A stretch of DNA of 64,000 nucleotides from NCBI GenBank assembly GCA_905221605.1, contig CAJNDS010001447.1, positions 504,216 through 568,215 of the forward strand, read 5' to 3'. Position numbers and translations under genes: made by a program. The notes under the pieces were generated by a model, which was not told the DNA's origin, ran no database searches, and was given only the letters and a program-made list of their open reading frames with translations. Origin of the DNA: Symbiodinium natans (taxonomy: Eukaryota; Sar; Dinophyceae; Suessiales; Symbiodiniaceae). This document shows positions 1-10,100 of the stretch, piece by piece (position 1 is the first letter of the stretch; each line of letters begins with the position of its first letter).

Positions 1-90
1 TAGGGTTTAGGGTTTAGGGTTTAGGGTTTAGGGTTTAGGGTTTAGGGTTTCGGGTTTCGGGTTTAGGGTTTAGGGTTTAGGGCTCAGGGG
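1..90 (+). repeat. Telomere-type TTTAGGG array
   Basis: Head-to-tail TTTAGGG units with two TTTCGGG variants. The heptamer matches the telomere repeat of plants and dinoflagellates. Dozens of similar arrays, in both orientations, lie throughout the window, so this one is most simply an interstitial array and not a chromosome end. Confidence 0.9.
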
Positions 91-232
91 TCTATACTTG
101 GAGGTTCAGGTTACATAGAACCCCAATTCCATCTGAACGTGTAAGCCCTCCGAAGCCTGTCAAGTAGCTTCGACGTAGACTTAGAATTCGGGTTATAAGT
201 ACCCATGAAAGTCGAAGTAGGGTTTAGGGTTC
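91..232. mobile_element. Degenerate inverted-repeat element, 'cttggaggttca' family
   Basis: Contains the left end ACTTGGAGGTTCAGGT and an internal GTAGACTTAGAATTCGGG segment. The internal segment recurs near 3612-3640. Better copies of the family are at 44171-44310, 49826-49958 and 29935-30077. This copy is diverged, with the right end reduced to a trace (GTACCCATGAA). Confidence 0.5.
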
Positions 233-244
233 AGTGAGTTACTA

Positions 245-325
245 ACCCTAAACCCTAAACCCTAAACCCTAAACCCTAAACCCTAAACCCTAAGCCCTAA
301 ACCCTAAACCCTAAACCCTAAACCA
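245..325 (-). repeat. CCCTAAA array before a candidate exon
   Basis: About eleven CCCTAAA units (one CCCTAAG). It ends in CCAG directly before a GC-rich coding-like block. CCCTAAA immediately upstream of an exon is the recurrent arrangement in this window. Confidence 0.9.
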
Positions 326-326
326 G

Positions 327-405
327 ACATGTCGGCTTCCCAAATCGCTGTTTCGAGGTTGAAAGCGCGGCATGCGCAAGAGGCCATCTGGTCCACGGCG
401 CACTC
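327..405 (+). CDS. Candidate exon, possibly N-terminal, unknown protein
   Basis: After a CCCTAAA array ending in AG, an ATG at 329 opens a frame beginning MSASQIAVSRLKARHAQEAI. The suggested donor is the GATC before CTAAGAG at 406, matching the GNNN-CT donor pattern of the nitrite reductase gene. A second coding-like block near 2575 starts after CCCCCA with GATCC, the same five bases. Joining the two keeps the frame open. I do not recognise the protein. The ATG could also be internal to a gene starting outside the window. Confidence 0.35.
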
Positions 406-2574
406 GATCCTAAGAGTTTAGGGTTTAGGATTTTGGGTTTAAGGTTCGGGGTTTGGGGATTTGGGGTTTAGGGTTTAGGGTTCGGGGTTTTGGGGTTTTT
501 GGGTTTTGGGTTTGGGGTTTGGGGTTCAGGGTTTAGGGTTTGGGGTTTTGGGATTTTGGGTTTGGGGTTTTGGGATTTTGGGTTTGGGGGTTAGCAGCCA
601 GGTGCTTCAAGTAGGAGGGAGATATTGCTTGGCAGCGCCCTTGAAAGCAGAGATGCCCCTCAATGCAGCTAAGTAACCAGATTCGTTTAGGGTTCACGTT
701 TATGGCTTTCCGCGGACAAAACGCCCATAGATCTCCTTCAATGGAGCCCCATAAGGGATGGGTTCGTAGGCCCGAGTGCAGGAGCTTGAATAGTTACAGG
801 CAACATCCCCTTATGATTCAATCCCCATATGAACAGAATATACGCTACTCACTACTCCAGGTATAAACCCCATTATCTTCCCTCTCAGAGCATTTCGAGG
901 ATGATAGGGTGAAAAGCCGTGATCTTGAACTGCCTTCACGGATAAAACATGGTGCAATTCAATAAGGAAGACAACCCTCCATCAAAGACCCGACGCCCGA
1001 AATTGCTTAAGGGCTGCGGCGCCTGTGGACCAGAAGGCACATTAGCCGCCTCAAAGATTCTCACTCCTCCAAAGGAGGATCGGAGAACATCCCAAGAGTC
1101 TGTCTCGGATTGGGGGGGAACCTTAGAGGTTAGGGTAGAGTCAAAGGGTGAGGGTTGTGGATCTAAGTTCCCTACCAAAAACCCGAAACCCGAAACCCCA
1201 AACCCTATACCCTAAACCCCAAACCCTAAACCCTAAACCTTAAACCCTATACCTAAACCCCAAACCCTTACCCTGAATCCCGAAGATTGTCGGGCCAGGA
1301 GTACACACTTGCGTTTTTGGGGTGGTACCTGTCTCACCCAGCTTTCTCCTAGGGCGAAAGCTTGAAGCAGGAGGCAGATCTCGCAAAAGAAGCCCGAAAC
1401 CCTAAACCCTACATAAACCCTAAACCCCAAGCGACCTCTATAAGCTTGGAGTTTGAGGCCCAAGGGTTCCGGGTTTTGTTTCTTAGCGTTTGGGATTGAG
1501 GGTGCATCCCTCAACCCTAAACCCGAACCCCCAAGCCCCCTCACCCTAAACCCCAAACCCTAAACCCTAAACCCTAAGCCGCACTATAAACAAAAGGGAA
1601 CACAGCCGAAGAAAGCTACGCCTTGCAGGGCGCCTGGGGGTTTAGGGTTTAGGGTTGAGGGTTGAGGGTTTAGGGTTTAGGGTTTAGGGTTGGGGATTTA
1701 GGGTTTGGGGTTTTGCGTCCACACTTTTGAGCTTTTCGGGGTTTAGGGTTTCTTTGGGTTTTTGGGTTCACCTAGAATGTCTCAAGTCTCCAACTCTCTG
1801 CAAAGTGGAATCGCTTGGGCCTTCTGAATTCCCTGATTGCAGCATGGTTCAATGATAACGGACCCCCACAAAACTAGCTACATTAGATCCCCCCCCCAGG
1901 TAGGGTTTCGGCGGGTCAGGAAAGCGCGCACCGGAATGTCGGGTTCAATTCAGGTTTAGGGTTCAGGGTTTAGGTTCAGGTTAACTTTAGGGTCAGCGTG
2001 TTGTTAGCATTATGGGAGAGAGGGTTTAGGTCTATGTGGCGCCAAGCTGTCCAACATCGCCAAACTGCCAACAGAAGCTCAAGCAAAGCTGTGCATTCTA
2101 AAGCAGTGCATGCTAGGGCTCCTAGCATTTGTTTAAATAGAGTTCAGGGTTTCGGGCTTAAAGTTGGGCACCTATCTCCCTATGTCTCTGCAATCATGAC
2201 ATGTGGGGCTTGAGCCTACTGACGTCCAGGGCTTAACGGGTTTAAGGATCAGGTGTTTCTAAACTAAACTCAGACCCTAAACCCTAAACCCTAAACCCTA
2301 AACCCTAAACCGCTTTAGGGGTAAAGAGCCGCTAGCATTTCAGCACCCACGCGTCTGCAGTGGAGGCTGCAAGTCGGCATAGCTTAGCGAATGGCCCAAA
2401 AAACACAGCAAAAACCCAAAAAACAAAACCCTACAAGCCCTGAAAACCCAACAGCAACCTTAAAAACCCTATGAAGCCTAACAAACCCTAAACCCTAAAC
2501 CCTAAACCCTAACAAGGACTCATAATTACATAATTTCGGGATCAACCCCCAGATCCAGAGCATGGCCTCTCGGA
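406..2574. other. Degenerate telomere-like repeats, no supported gene
   Basis: G-rich variants (TTTGGGG, TTTTGGG, TTCAGGG) fill 418-590 and 1636-1760. CCCTAAA variants fill 1190-1260, 1400-1440, 1505-1580, 2270-2310 and 2480-2512. Open frames at 663-866, 949-1215 and 1998-2213 run through repeats and show no family motif, so I do not call them. If the exons at 327 and 2575 belong together, this is one long intron. Confidence 0.6.
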
Positions 2575-2622
2575 GCTCAGTGTGGCTGCGACTGGCCAGG
2601 CCCCACCGGGTGCGTGGAGGGC
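2575..2622 (+). CDS. Candidate exon, unknown protein
   Basis: GC-rich block between CCCTAAA (2484-2512) and TTTAGGG (2648-2702) arrays. In frame with the block at 327 it reads SIQSMASRSSVWLRLARPHR, rich in Arg and Ser and with few acids, as in organelle-targeting leaders. The acceptor is CCCCCAG. The donor was not resolved. Function unknown. Confidence 0.3.
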
Positions 2623-2647
2623 ATTTGGGGGGTTTCAGGGCTTTAGA

Positions 2648-2702
2648 GTTTAGGGTTTAGGGTTTAGGGTTTAGGGTTTAGGGTTTAGGGTTTAGGGTTT
2701 AG
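2648..2702 (+). repeat. TTTAGGG array
   Basis: Eight nearly perfect TTTAGGG units immediately downstream of a candidate exon. Confidence 0.9.
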
Positions 2703-4950
2703 TGTGAGGGTTTTAGAGGTTGTGGGACACTTAGGGTTTTTTAAGGGGTTTAGGGCTTTAGGCTTTAGGAATGTAGGGTGCAGGAATATAGGAGTTAGTA
2801 TAGGGGTTTCGTGTGGAGGGGTTTGGCTAAAATTAGGGTGAGGTGGGTTGAGTCATGTCTGCGTCTGTGTGTGACACGGAGCCATGAACAACCATCAGCA
2901 CGGCTAAGACCTCACAGAAACAGATTCCTAGACCTTACAAACTTTACAAACCCCAAACACAAAATAGCTTTCAAGCTGCAGATTCAGACCCGAAACTAGA
3001 GTGTAGGGTTCAGGACCACCTGCCGTACAATACCACGAAAGCTCCCATCCCCAATCCCTCAACGAGGAGCGGGGCCACAGATGTTGGTATCTTCCCAAGC
3101 CACCAGGCGCGGGGTTGCCCGTAAACCCTACCCCCTGCGCATCCCGAATAGGGTTAGGGCCAACGGTTAGGGTTTTTAGCAGCTTTCCCTGAACCCTAAA
3201 CCCTAAACCCGAAACCCTACATGCTACAGACTTCAGGGTGCTTGCTTTACATTAAGTTGAGGTTGGCGCCTTGGGTCTAGGGGCCGCAATTAGGATGTAG
3301 GGCTTGCAACCGTAAACCCACAACCCTGACCTTATATGGTTTAGGGTTTAGGGTTTAAGGTTCAGGGTTCAGGGTTCGGGGTTCAGGGTTTAGGGCGTTT
3401 AGGGTTTGGTTTAGGAGTTTCGGGTTCAGGGGTTCAGGGTTGAGGGGTGTAGGGTTTCGGGTGGAGGGCTCTAAGGTATTTAAGGTATTTATTCCCGGAG
3501 GTCATGCTGATGCTTGGCGGAGTCTCGGGCAATTTCTATCCTATAGGTTTGTGGTTCAGGTACTTGTCACCCCACTTGTAGGCCCGCTAAGTCGTCGATG
3601 TAGTACAGGCTATAAGTAGACTTAGAATTGGGGTTGTAAGTACCCTGAACCCTAAACCCTAAACCCTGAACCCTAAACCCTACACCATGAATCTCCAAGT
3701 CGGTTTGAGTTTTTAGGTTTAAGCATGAAGACCTATACCCAAGTTCTTCAAGGCCCGAGGGGTGAAGGATGCTAGGATTAACTCTTGTTCAGGCATATAT
3801 ATATATGTATATACATATTATATATATATATATGTATGTGTGTGTAAGTGAAAACAATGTGTGTGTATACATACATACATACATACATACATGCATGCAT
3901 GCATGCATGCATGCATGCATACATACATACATACATATATATATAATAGCCATCAAAGTTATTTATGCGTTGGCTTGTTTGGTTAGTTTCATCCTTATAT
4001 CTATAAATATCAATATACATATAAATATAAATGCAAATGTAAGTATAAATATAAACATATATATATGCACCTTGTTTACTTGTTGTTTACATATGTGTAC
4101 ATATATGTATATATGTATATATACATATTACCCCACCCCCCCTTACACCCTCCATGCACCGCCCTTGACACGCCCCTCACATGCCCCTTTAGAGTCCGGG
4201 GGACTGTGGCCGTGCACTTTTTGTTTTTTGTGTATATATGTGTATATATATATATATGATTTATTTGTTTACTTATTTCTTTATACACATAGTTCTACAA
4301 AGAGGGCACAGTATCCTGCACTTAACTTATCAGCGCTCGGGTTTAGCAGTTTGCCTCCAGCTGTTCTTCATACCATAGGAGCCTAGGGTTTGGGGTTTGG
4401 GGTTTAGGGTGTAGGGTGTTTTGGGTTTCGGGGTTAGTGTCTATCTAAGGGTACTTTCATGGGCCTGAATATGGTCCCTTACCTCCACTAACGGGTGCTG
4501 ATACTTGGGTTGTATGGGGGATTTCAAAATTATATTAGAGGCCCCAGTTTAAGGGCTTAGACAGCCAATGCGTTTAGGACGTAGGAACCTCGGGTCTAAT
4601 ACCCTGGAGGTTTTGAGGGCCACAGGACAGTAGGCTAGTAGCAGATGAGGACTGGTACTGGTTCTCTTTGTTTGGATCTCTGTGTACATCTGGCGTTCTG
4701 GGTCTACACTTGTCATGAGGGTCGGTGCATATGCACTTCATGAACTGTCAATTAGCTTCCTTGTCTTTCTTTTCAGCAAGCTGTGACTAGTTCTTGACTG
4801 GGGCTTTTGATAATGAGTTAGGTACCTTACATCCCCCGAAAGGGCTTATATAGGAAACCTAATTCCCAACGTCCCCACTAGGAACCACGAACCCTAAACC
4901 CTAAACCCTACACCCTACAGCTTAAACCCTAAACCCTAAACCCTAAACTC
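2703..4950. other. Repeat-rich non-coding stretch with microsatellite
   Basis: Contains telomere-like variants at 3340-3480, a diverged 'cttggaggttca'-family remnant at 3545-3650, and simple sequence at 3795-4270. From 4440 to 4870 there is unique sequence with no coding signal that I can support. CCCTAAA units return at 4890-4950, directly before the next candidate exon. Confidence 0.6.
3795..3950. repeat. Mixed TA / ACAT / ATGC microsatellite
   Basis: Runs of TA, then (ACAT)n, then self-complementary (ATGC)n at about 3890-3919, then (ACAT)n and TA again. More TATG-type simple sequence lies at 4010-4130 and 4225-4265. The 205-codon frame crossing it translates only the repeat. Confidence 0.85.
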
Positions 4951-5029
4951 CAGCTCGGCACAGTTGGCACGACGAGCACCGGCACCGCTGGCACTGCATG
5001 GAAAGACGGATGAGGTGCGCCCCAGTTCG
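4951..5029 (+). CDS. Candidate exon, unknown protein
   Basis: GC-rich block between a CCCTAAA array and a TTTAGGG array. One frame reads SAQLARRAPAPLALHGKTDE. The acceptor is among the AGs of CTCCAG and CACAG. The donor may be GTGC at about 5018. Only its position and composition mark it as an exon. Confidence 0.3.
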
Positions 5030-5087
5030 TTTAGGGTTTAGGGTTTAGGGTTTGGGGTTTAGGGTTTAGGGTTCGATTTTGGAATCC

Positions 5088-5203
5088 GGGTTGGGATGTT
5101 GCCCCTTATACTCACAGTCCTTAATAGGGATTCTACTAGGGGGGGGGGGGGGTACTATAATCCCTATGAAGGACTGTTAGTATGAGGGGGTACATCCCAA
5201 GGT
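5088..5203. mobile_element. Inverted-repeat element, 'ttgggatgttc' family
   Basis: Ends GGTTGGGATGTTGCCCC and GGGGGTACATCCCAAGG are inverted copies. Inside, ACAGTCCTTAATAGGGAT and its complement ATCCCTATGAAGGACTGT pair around a G run. Relatives are at 5700-5820, 49730-49815, 52243-52452 and 58032-58137. Another forms intron 2 of the nitrite reductase gene (16689-16815). Confidence 0.75.
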
Positions 5204-5215
5204 TCAGGGTTGCAT

Positions 5216-5300
5216 GTTTAGGGTTTAGGGTTTAGGGTTTAGGGTTTAGGGTTTAGGGTTTAGGGTTTAGGGTTTAGGGTTTAGGGTTTAGGGTTTAGGG
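5216..5300 (+). repeat. TTTAGGG array
   Basis: Twelve perfect TTTAGGG units following the inverted-repeat element. Confidence 0.95.
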
Positions 5301-5397
5301 TCTATAGCGACTGGGTCCTCGCACACTATGCGTGTGTAAACTTCGCGGCTGGCTGGCGATTGTCGGTGGCAAGGGACACTACATGCGCATCCGAAAT

Positions 5398-5517
5398 GGG
5401 GGTTTTACGAAATTAAGGGACCCCTACTATAGACACCCAAATAGTCGGATTTTGTACCTATAGTAAGGACCCCAATACGGTACCCCCCCCCCCCCCCCCA
5501 ATTTCGGAAACCCCCCA
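5398..5517. mobile_element. Inverted-repeat element, 'ggggtttacgaaa' family
   Basis: Left end GGGGGTTTTACGAAATTAAG and right end AATTTCGGAAACCCCCC are inverted copies, with the conserved inner motif AGGACCCCAATACGGTACCCC. Further copies: 21354-21462, 28148-28237, 28468-28573 and 36799-36898. A partial copy lies in nitrite reductase intron 17. Confidence 0.7.
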
Positions 5518-5519
5518 CG

Positions 5520-5948
5520 TGCGTATGCGAAATAAGTACAGGATGGCCAGCCTGCGAATGGAAGTCAGTCACCAAGCATTCAACTCAACTCAACCGCCAG
5601 GGTAACAGAGTCTGCTACGACGGAGCGAGAGGTTGCCGTTAGCACCTCCCTCAGTCACCAAGCATGGCCATGTGATGCAATCACTCCACCTAAAGCTTGG
5701 GAGACTCCCCCCTTATACTAACAGTCCTTAACAGGGTTTAGGGTTTAGGGTTTAGGGTTATAGTGCCCCCTGCTATAATCCCTATTAAGAGCTGTTCGTA
5801 TATGGTGGAACATCTCAACCTAGAGCTAAATCCCACACCCGAAGCCCTAAATCCTCTTCAGGTTGTTTTTACTATGTAGGCACATCTTAGGTTTCTGCAA
5901 CATACCCTAAACCCGAAACTTGGCCCCAAACCCTAAACCCCGTGCAAA
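5520..5948. other. Non-coding stretch with a second 'ttgggatgttc' relative
   Basis: 5700-5820 holds a diverged copy (CTTATACTAACAGTCCTTAA left, GGAACATCTCAACC right) with a short TTTAGGG array inserted in its left arm. No coding signal recognised. Confidence 0.5.
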
Positions 5949-6032
5949 ACTAACCCTAAACCCTAAACCCTAAACCCTAAACCCTAAACCCTAAACCCTA
6001 AACCCTAAACCCTAAACCCTAAACCCTAAACC
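5949..6032 (-). repeat. CCCTAAA array
   Basis: Twelve nearly perfect CCCTAAA units immediately upstream of a coding-like block. Confidence 0.95.
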
Positions 6033-6036
6033 CCTC

Positions 6037-6116
6037 AGGGCCCTGCAACGTAGAGAGGTCGCGCTGTCCAAAGACGAAGCGCGGGAGCTGCAGCGCAAGA
6101 TTCGCTGGGAGGCCAG
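6037..6116 (+). CDS. Candidate exon, charged helical peptide
   Basis: Starts after CCCCTCAG. One frame reads ALQRREVALSKDEARELQRK and continues IRWEAR, an amphipathic charged helix. The likely donor is GCTT before CTTAGGG, matching the GNNN-CTNGG pattern. It is GC-rich, unlike its flanks. The GCGCGGGAGCTGCAGCGCAAG stretch resembles one in the TatD exon at 26835, but the rest does not. No function assigned. Confidence 0.4.
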
Positions 6117-7294
6117 AGGCTTCTTAGGGTTTAGGTTTTAGGGTTTAGGTTTTAGGGTTTAGGGCTTAGGGTTTAGGATTCAGGGTTTAGGATTTAGGGG
6201 GGGACCCTCAACCCTAAAACCTAATCCCTACTTGCAAGCCAAACATGACACCTGCTCTGTTCCTGGCAGCTTGCTCTTCTTTTGGGGGGCACGAGGATGA
6301 CGGGATTTAAGATTTCGGGTTCAGGGTCTGTCGACTTCACTCCATTGCGAGCATGTTATGAGACAACCTGATCCAGAAAGCCTGACCACGAATATGCCTT
6401 TGCATTGCCACTGCAATTCACAAGCGCACATGCATGAAAAGCTACGTTAGCACGATGCACGCTATACAAGCACACGTACGTATATATATATATATACACA
6501 TATGCCATATATAGAATCTATATGTATACGCAGTCTCCACAGGACGAACACGCTATTGGCTCAATCCAGCAAAGTCGGCTCAACGTCCCAAACCCTACCA
6601 AACCCCAAACCCCAAACCCCAAACCCTAAACCCTACACTCTAAACCCTGAATCGCCCCTATCCGCGCCTTAGAACATCCTTAACGCTAAGCCCCAAGCCT
6701 TACATATAATGCACTAATGTATGTATATATATATTTTTTATTTATTTATATTTATATTTATATTTATATTCATATTTATATTTATAACAAATAAAATAAT
6801 CTATGTATATATATATATATCTTGACCCATAAGCCAAACGTCTGCAAAGCCTGAACTTACCACAGGCTAGAGCTCTTTAGAGCCAGAGGCCCTTTGCAGG
6901 AGTATGTCTGTCCACACCTACTCTATGCTCTCCGCACTCCTCAACTCGACCTTGAAAAACCGTAGGCTTAGGGTTTAGGGTTCAGGGTTTAGGGTTTAGG
7001 GTTTAGGGTTTAGGGATTATGGGGTTTAGGGATTATGGGGTTTAGGGTTCAGGGTTTAGGGTTTAGGGCTCCCCCACTCCCCAAGGCCGTCAACCCCCCC
7101 ACTCCCGTGTAGCAACCCTAAACCTCAGCCCCGAACCCTAAACTTTAAGCCCCAACCGCAAACCCTAAACCCAAACCGCAAACCCGAAACCCTCAACCCC
7201 AGACCCCAAACCCAAACCCCAAACCCCAAACCCCAAACCCTAAACCCTAAACCCCAAACCATGGTGAGCCAACCCCCGTCGACGCGGCGCAGGT
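6117..7294. other. Non-coding: telomere-like variants and AT simple sequence
   Basis: TTTAGGG variants at 6122-6200 and 6965-7070; TA run at 6480-6497; ATTTAT/TATTTA simple sequence at 6720-6820; CCCTAAA/CCCCAAA variants at 6595-6650 and 7120-7260. No coding frame supported. Confidence 0.6.
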
Positions 7295-7367
7295 GGCGGA
7301 TGAGGCGGAGCTCGCCGAGCTTGTCGGCAAGTCGCTCCCTCGCTTTGACGAGGCTTTTCAGGGACGT
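7295..7367 (+). CDS. Candidate exon, unknown protein
   Basis: After GCGGCGCAG the frame reads VADEAELAELVGKSLPRFDE and then AFQG, a well-formed acidic segment. A GTGG-TTTAG donor may follow at 7368, and the exon itself begins GTGG, a possible duplicated junction. CCCCAAA repeats precede it. Function unknown. Confidence 0.4.
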
Positions 7368-8465
7368 GGTTTAGTATATGATTCGGATGTTATATTGTAA
7401 TAGCAAATGATATTAAGGGTGTCACTCTCCTCGTTTTCGGATTGGAGGCTTTAGGGTTTCGGGCGCAGGGGCCCTAAACCGGAAGCAATGATGTCCCAAA
7501 CTTTAGGCTACAAAGCTGACCCTAAACCTGAAGACTGAGGCCGACACGGGGCCTAGCTAGGGTGTAGTAGGCTTTTGGATCCGAAACCTCTAAATTCTAA
7601 ACCCGAAGCCCTAAGCCAATCAGAGCTTATGAGGCTGAAAGGACCCCTCCTACACAGGGACTGGCAGCCCTCCCGGTGAGGGGTCTGAGGTCTTGTTGAC
7701 CTGGAAGCCTACATCCGCATGGCGCCCGAAACAGATCCCTCCCTTCATGGGATCCTCCATTGGACCGCTAAGCTTGTACCCTTACTACATCCCCTTGGGA
7801 ATTATTTTTTATTTTTGTTAAAATAAAACCCAAGAGGATATTAAACATATTATTTTTATTAAGGTTCTAAGGAGAGTATAGCTTAAGTTTGGGCCATCCG
7901 AGAGTAGGGGTACCTTATTTGGGTCTTTATTAGAAAGGAAACCTACTACAGGGTTCCGTTATTTTCCGTATACTCCCATATTTGGAGTATATATTAAGGG
8001 AACCTCCTATAGGGGTGGCATCCTTACGGGCCGGGCCCCTCACTGCTGCAAAGCGTCGTTGCGCGAAACTGATGCTGTTTGGCTCAGCCTTCAGGACCCT
8101 AAACCCTAAACCCTAAACCCTAAACCCTAAACCCTAAACCCTAAACCCTAAACCCTGAACCCTGAACCCTGAACCCTGAAGCCCTAAGCCATGAAACCCG
8201 AGGTAAGTCTGCCCCGATGATTAAGGCTACTTATAAGGGATAGTGAAGCGTTTCATGGGAACCCAGGGGTGGTAGTATGGGGGGGTAGTAGGGAACCCAT
8301 GACAGACCCTGTAGGGAGAGGCCCCCGAAGTCTAAATAGAGCTCTGGGGGCCTGGTGGCCTGGAAGCATGGTAACTTGAAGTCACTTGCCCCCTAAAACC
8401 CCAAACCCTAAACCCTGAACTCTAAACCTCAATCCCAGTACTGGTACCCAGCTTCTCTTGCCGCC
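7368..8465. other. Non-coding stretch with palindromic elements
   Basis: Includes a small palindrome at 8256-8304 (CATGGGAACCCA left, GGGAACCCATG right) related to the larger element at 14739-14893. AT-rich sequence lies at 7795-7870 and a CCCTAAA/CCCTGAA array at 8097-8180. No gene supported. Confidence 0.5.
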
Positions 8466-9492
8466 ATGCGGCGGGGAGTGCGCTGGGCCTTGATGGCGTT
8501 GTGCGCGCTTCTTGGCGCTCCGCTTTCGCCCAGGGCATTTGGGCTCAGGGTTCTCATAGGTTTAGGGTTTAGGGTTTAGGGTTTAGGGTTTAGGGTTTAG
8601 GGTTTAGGGTTTAGGGTTTAGGGTTTAGGGTTTAGGGTTTAGGGTTTAGGGTTTAGGGTTTAGGGAATGACATGGTTTAGGGCTTAGATACCTTCTAGGG
8701 CAAGGCTTCATGGGGCATATTAATGTTCAGCACCCCAAGTTGCCTTGTTGTGGCTCCAATTCCCCAAAAAACCCATTGTCAGACAAGGGCTCAATTTCCC
8801 CTAAGCCAAAGACTCGAAGCCCTAAACCCTGGGGGAACCTTGAGGATCTATTCCCGATATTTCCCAGTAGACCCGACATCCAATAAACCCGATGCCGGAT
8901 CTGCTTCTCGCGGTTTTCAAGGTGCGTACCCCAAACCCCGAGTTAGAGGAGAGCCGGGGCAGACCTGGCCCAAGTCAGATCCATCTAGTCTAGGGTTTGG
9001 GGGTTTTGAGTTCAGGGTTTAGACTTCAGGGTTTGGGGTTTAGAGTTTTGGGTGCAGGGTTAAAAGCTCGCAGTCAGGACATAAGAGCCAACCCACGCGT
9101 GTGTAAGTTACAAAAGGACCCCGAATAGGCCCCTGTTCCCATCTTTTGGGTTTAAGTTCCCTTATTTTAAACCAAAAAGGGCCTGTTTGTTCCAAGGTGT
9201 TTCGTGGGTCACCCTAAACCCATAAACCCTAAAACCCTGAATCCCTAAACCCTAAAACCCTACACCCTAAACCCTAAAACCGTCAACCCTAAGCACTAAA
9301 CCCTAAAACCCTGAACCCTAAAACCCTGAACCCTAAAACCCTGAACCCTAACACCCTACACCCTAAACCCTAAAACCCTGAACCCTAAAACCCTAAACCC
9401 TCTTGGGCCAAGGCTCCTGACCAGACCGGCCCTCCGCACCTTCGCCTGCGCACGAGCTGCCTTCGGCAGAAGGCGACAGAGAGAGGTTGGGG
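8466..9492 (+). CDS. Two-exon signal plus transit-peptide-like leader
   Basis: Exon one starts at ATG 8466 in a GCCGCC context: MRRGVRWALMALCALLGAPL then SPRAF, a basic n-region, hydrophobic core and small-residue cleavage region. Exon two starts at 9413 after GGGCCAAG. The first exon would end at 8542, just before GCTC, and the second begins with GCTC, the duplicated-junction pattern. The joined frame continues GLLTRPALRTFACARAAFGR and is Arg/Ala/Ser-rich without acids. A phenylalanine near the predicted cleavage site recalls bipartite plastid leaders of algae with complex plastids. The next exon was not firmly identified; 11300 and 11765 are candidates. Targeting is inferred. Confidence 0.5.
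8558..8665 (+). repeat. TTTAGGG array inside the leader intron
   Basis: About fifteen perfect TTTAGGG units just downstream of the signal-peptide exon. The intron's other end (9216-9405) is CCCTAAA/CCCTAAAA, giving inverted arrays. Confidence 0.95.
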
Positions 9493-9493
9493 C

Positions 9494-10100
9494 CGTTTAG
9501 GGTTTAGGGTTTAGGGTTTGGGGTTTAGGGTTTAGGGTTTGGGGTTTAGGCTTTGGGGTTTAGGCTTTGGGGTTTAGGATTTTGGGGTTTAGGTGCCTTG
9601 GGGTGTTTGGGGTATGGGCCCGTTTAGGGTTTGGGGTTTAGGATTCTGGGGTTTAGGTGTTTAGGTCTTGGGGTTTGGGGGTTTAGGGTTTGGGGTTTGG
9701 GTTTTAGGGTTTGGGGTTTGGTGTTTAGGATTTTGGGGTTTAGGTGTTCGGGGTATGGGCCCGTTTAAGGTTTGGGGTCTAGGATTTGGGGTTTAGGTGT
9801 TTAGGTCTTGGGGTTTAGGTGTTTGGGGTATGGGCCCGTTTAGGGTTTGGGGTTCAGGATTTTGGGTTTAGGTGTTTAGGTCTTGGGGTTTGGGGGTTTA
9901 GGGTTTGAGGTTTGGGTTTTGGGTTTGGGGTTGTGGTGTTCAGGTGTTTGAGGTTTAGGGTTTGGGGTTCAGGTGTTTAGGGTTTGGTACTTGGGGGTTC
10001 AGGGTTTGGGGTTTATGCGAGAGATCATTGCAGGTTAGGTGTTTAAGGTTTGGGGTTTAGGGTATGAGGTTTAGGGTTTGGGATTTGGGGTTTTGGTTTT
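9494..10100 (+). repeat. Degenerate G-rich array with higher-order repeats
   Basis: TTTAGGG/TTTGGGG variants organised in larger units. The segment GGTATGGGCCCGTTTA recurs near 9611, 9752 and 9828 with similar flanks (GGTGTTTAGGTCTTGGGG). This points to local duplication of an already degenerate array. Confidence 0.75.

Noticed and set aside
1-90. Chromosome end at the window start
   Set aside because: The array is short and in the orientation expected equally from interstitial copies. Dozens of longer arrays in both directions lie inside the window.
3769-4386. 205-codon open frame
   Set aside because: It translates TA, ACAT and ATGC microsatellites into Tyr/Ile/His/Met repeats. The opposite strand is equally open.
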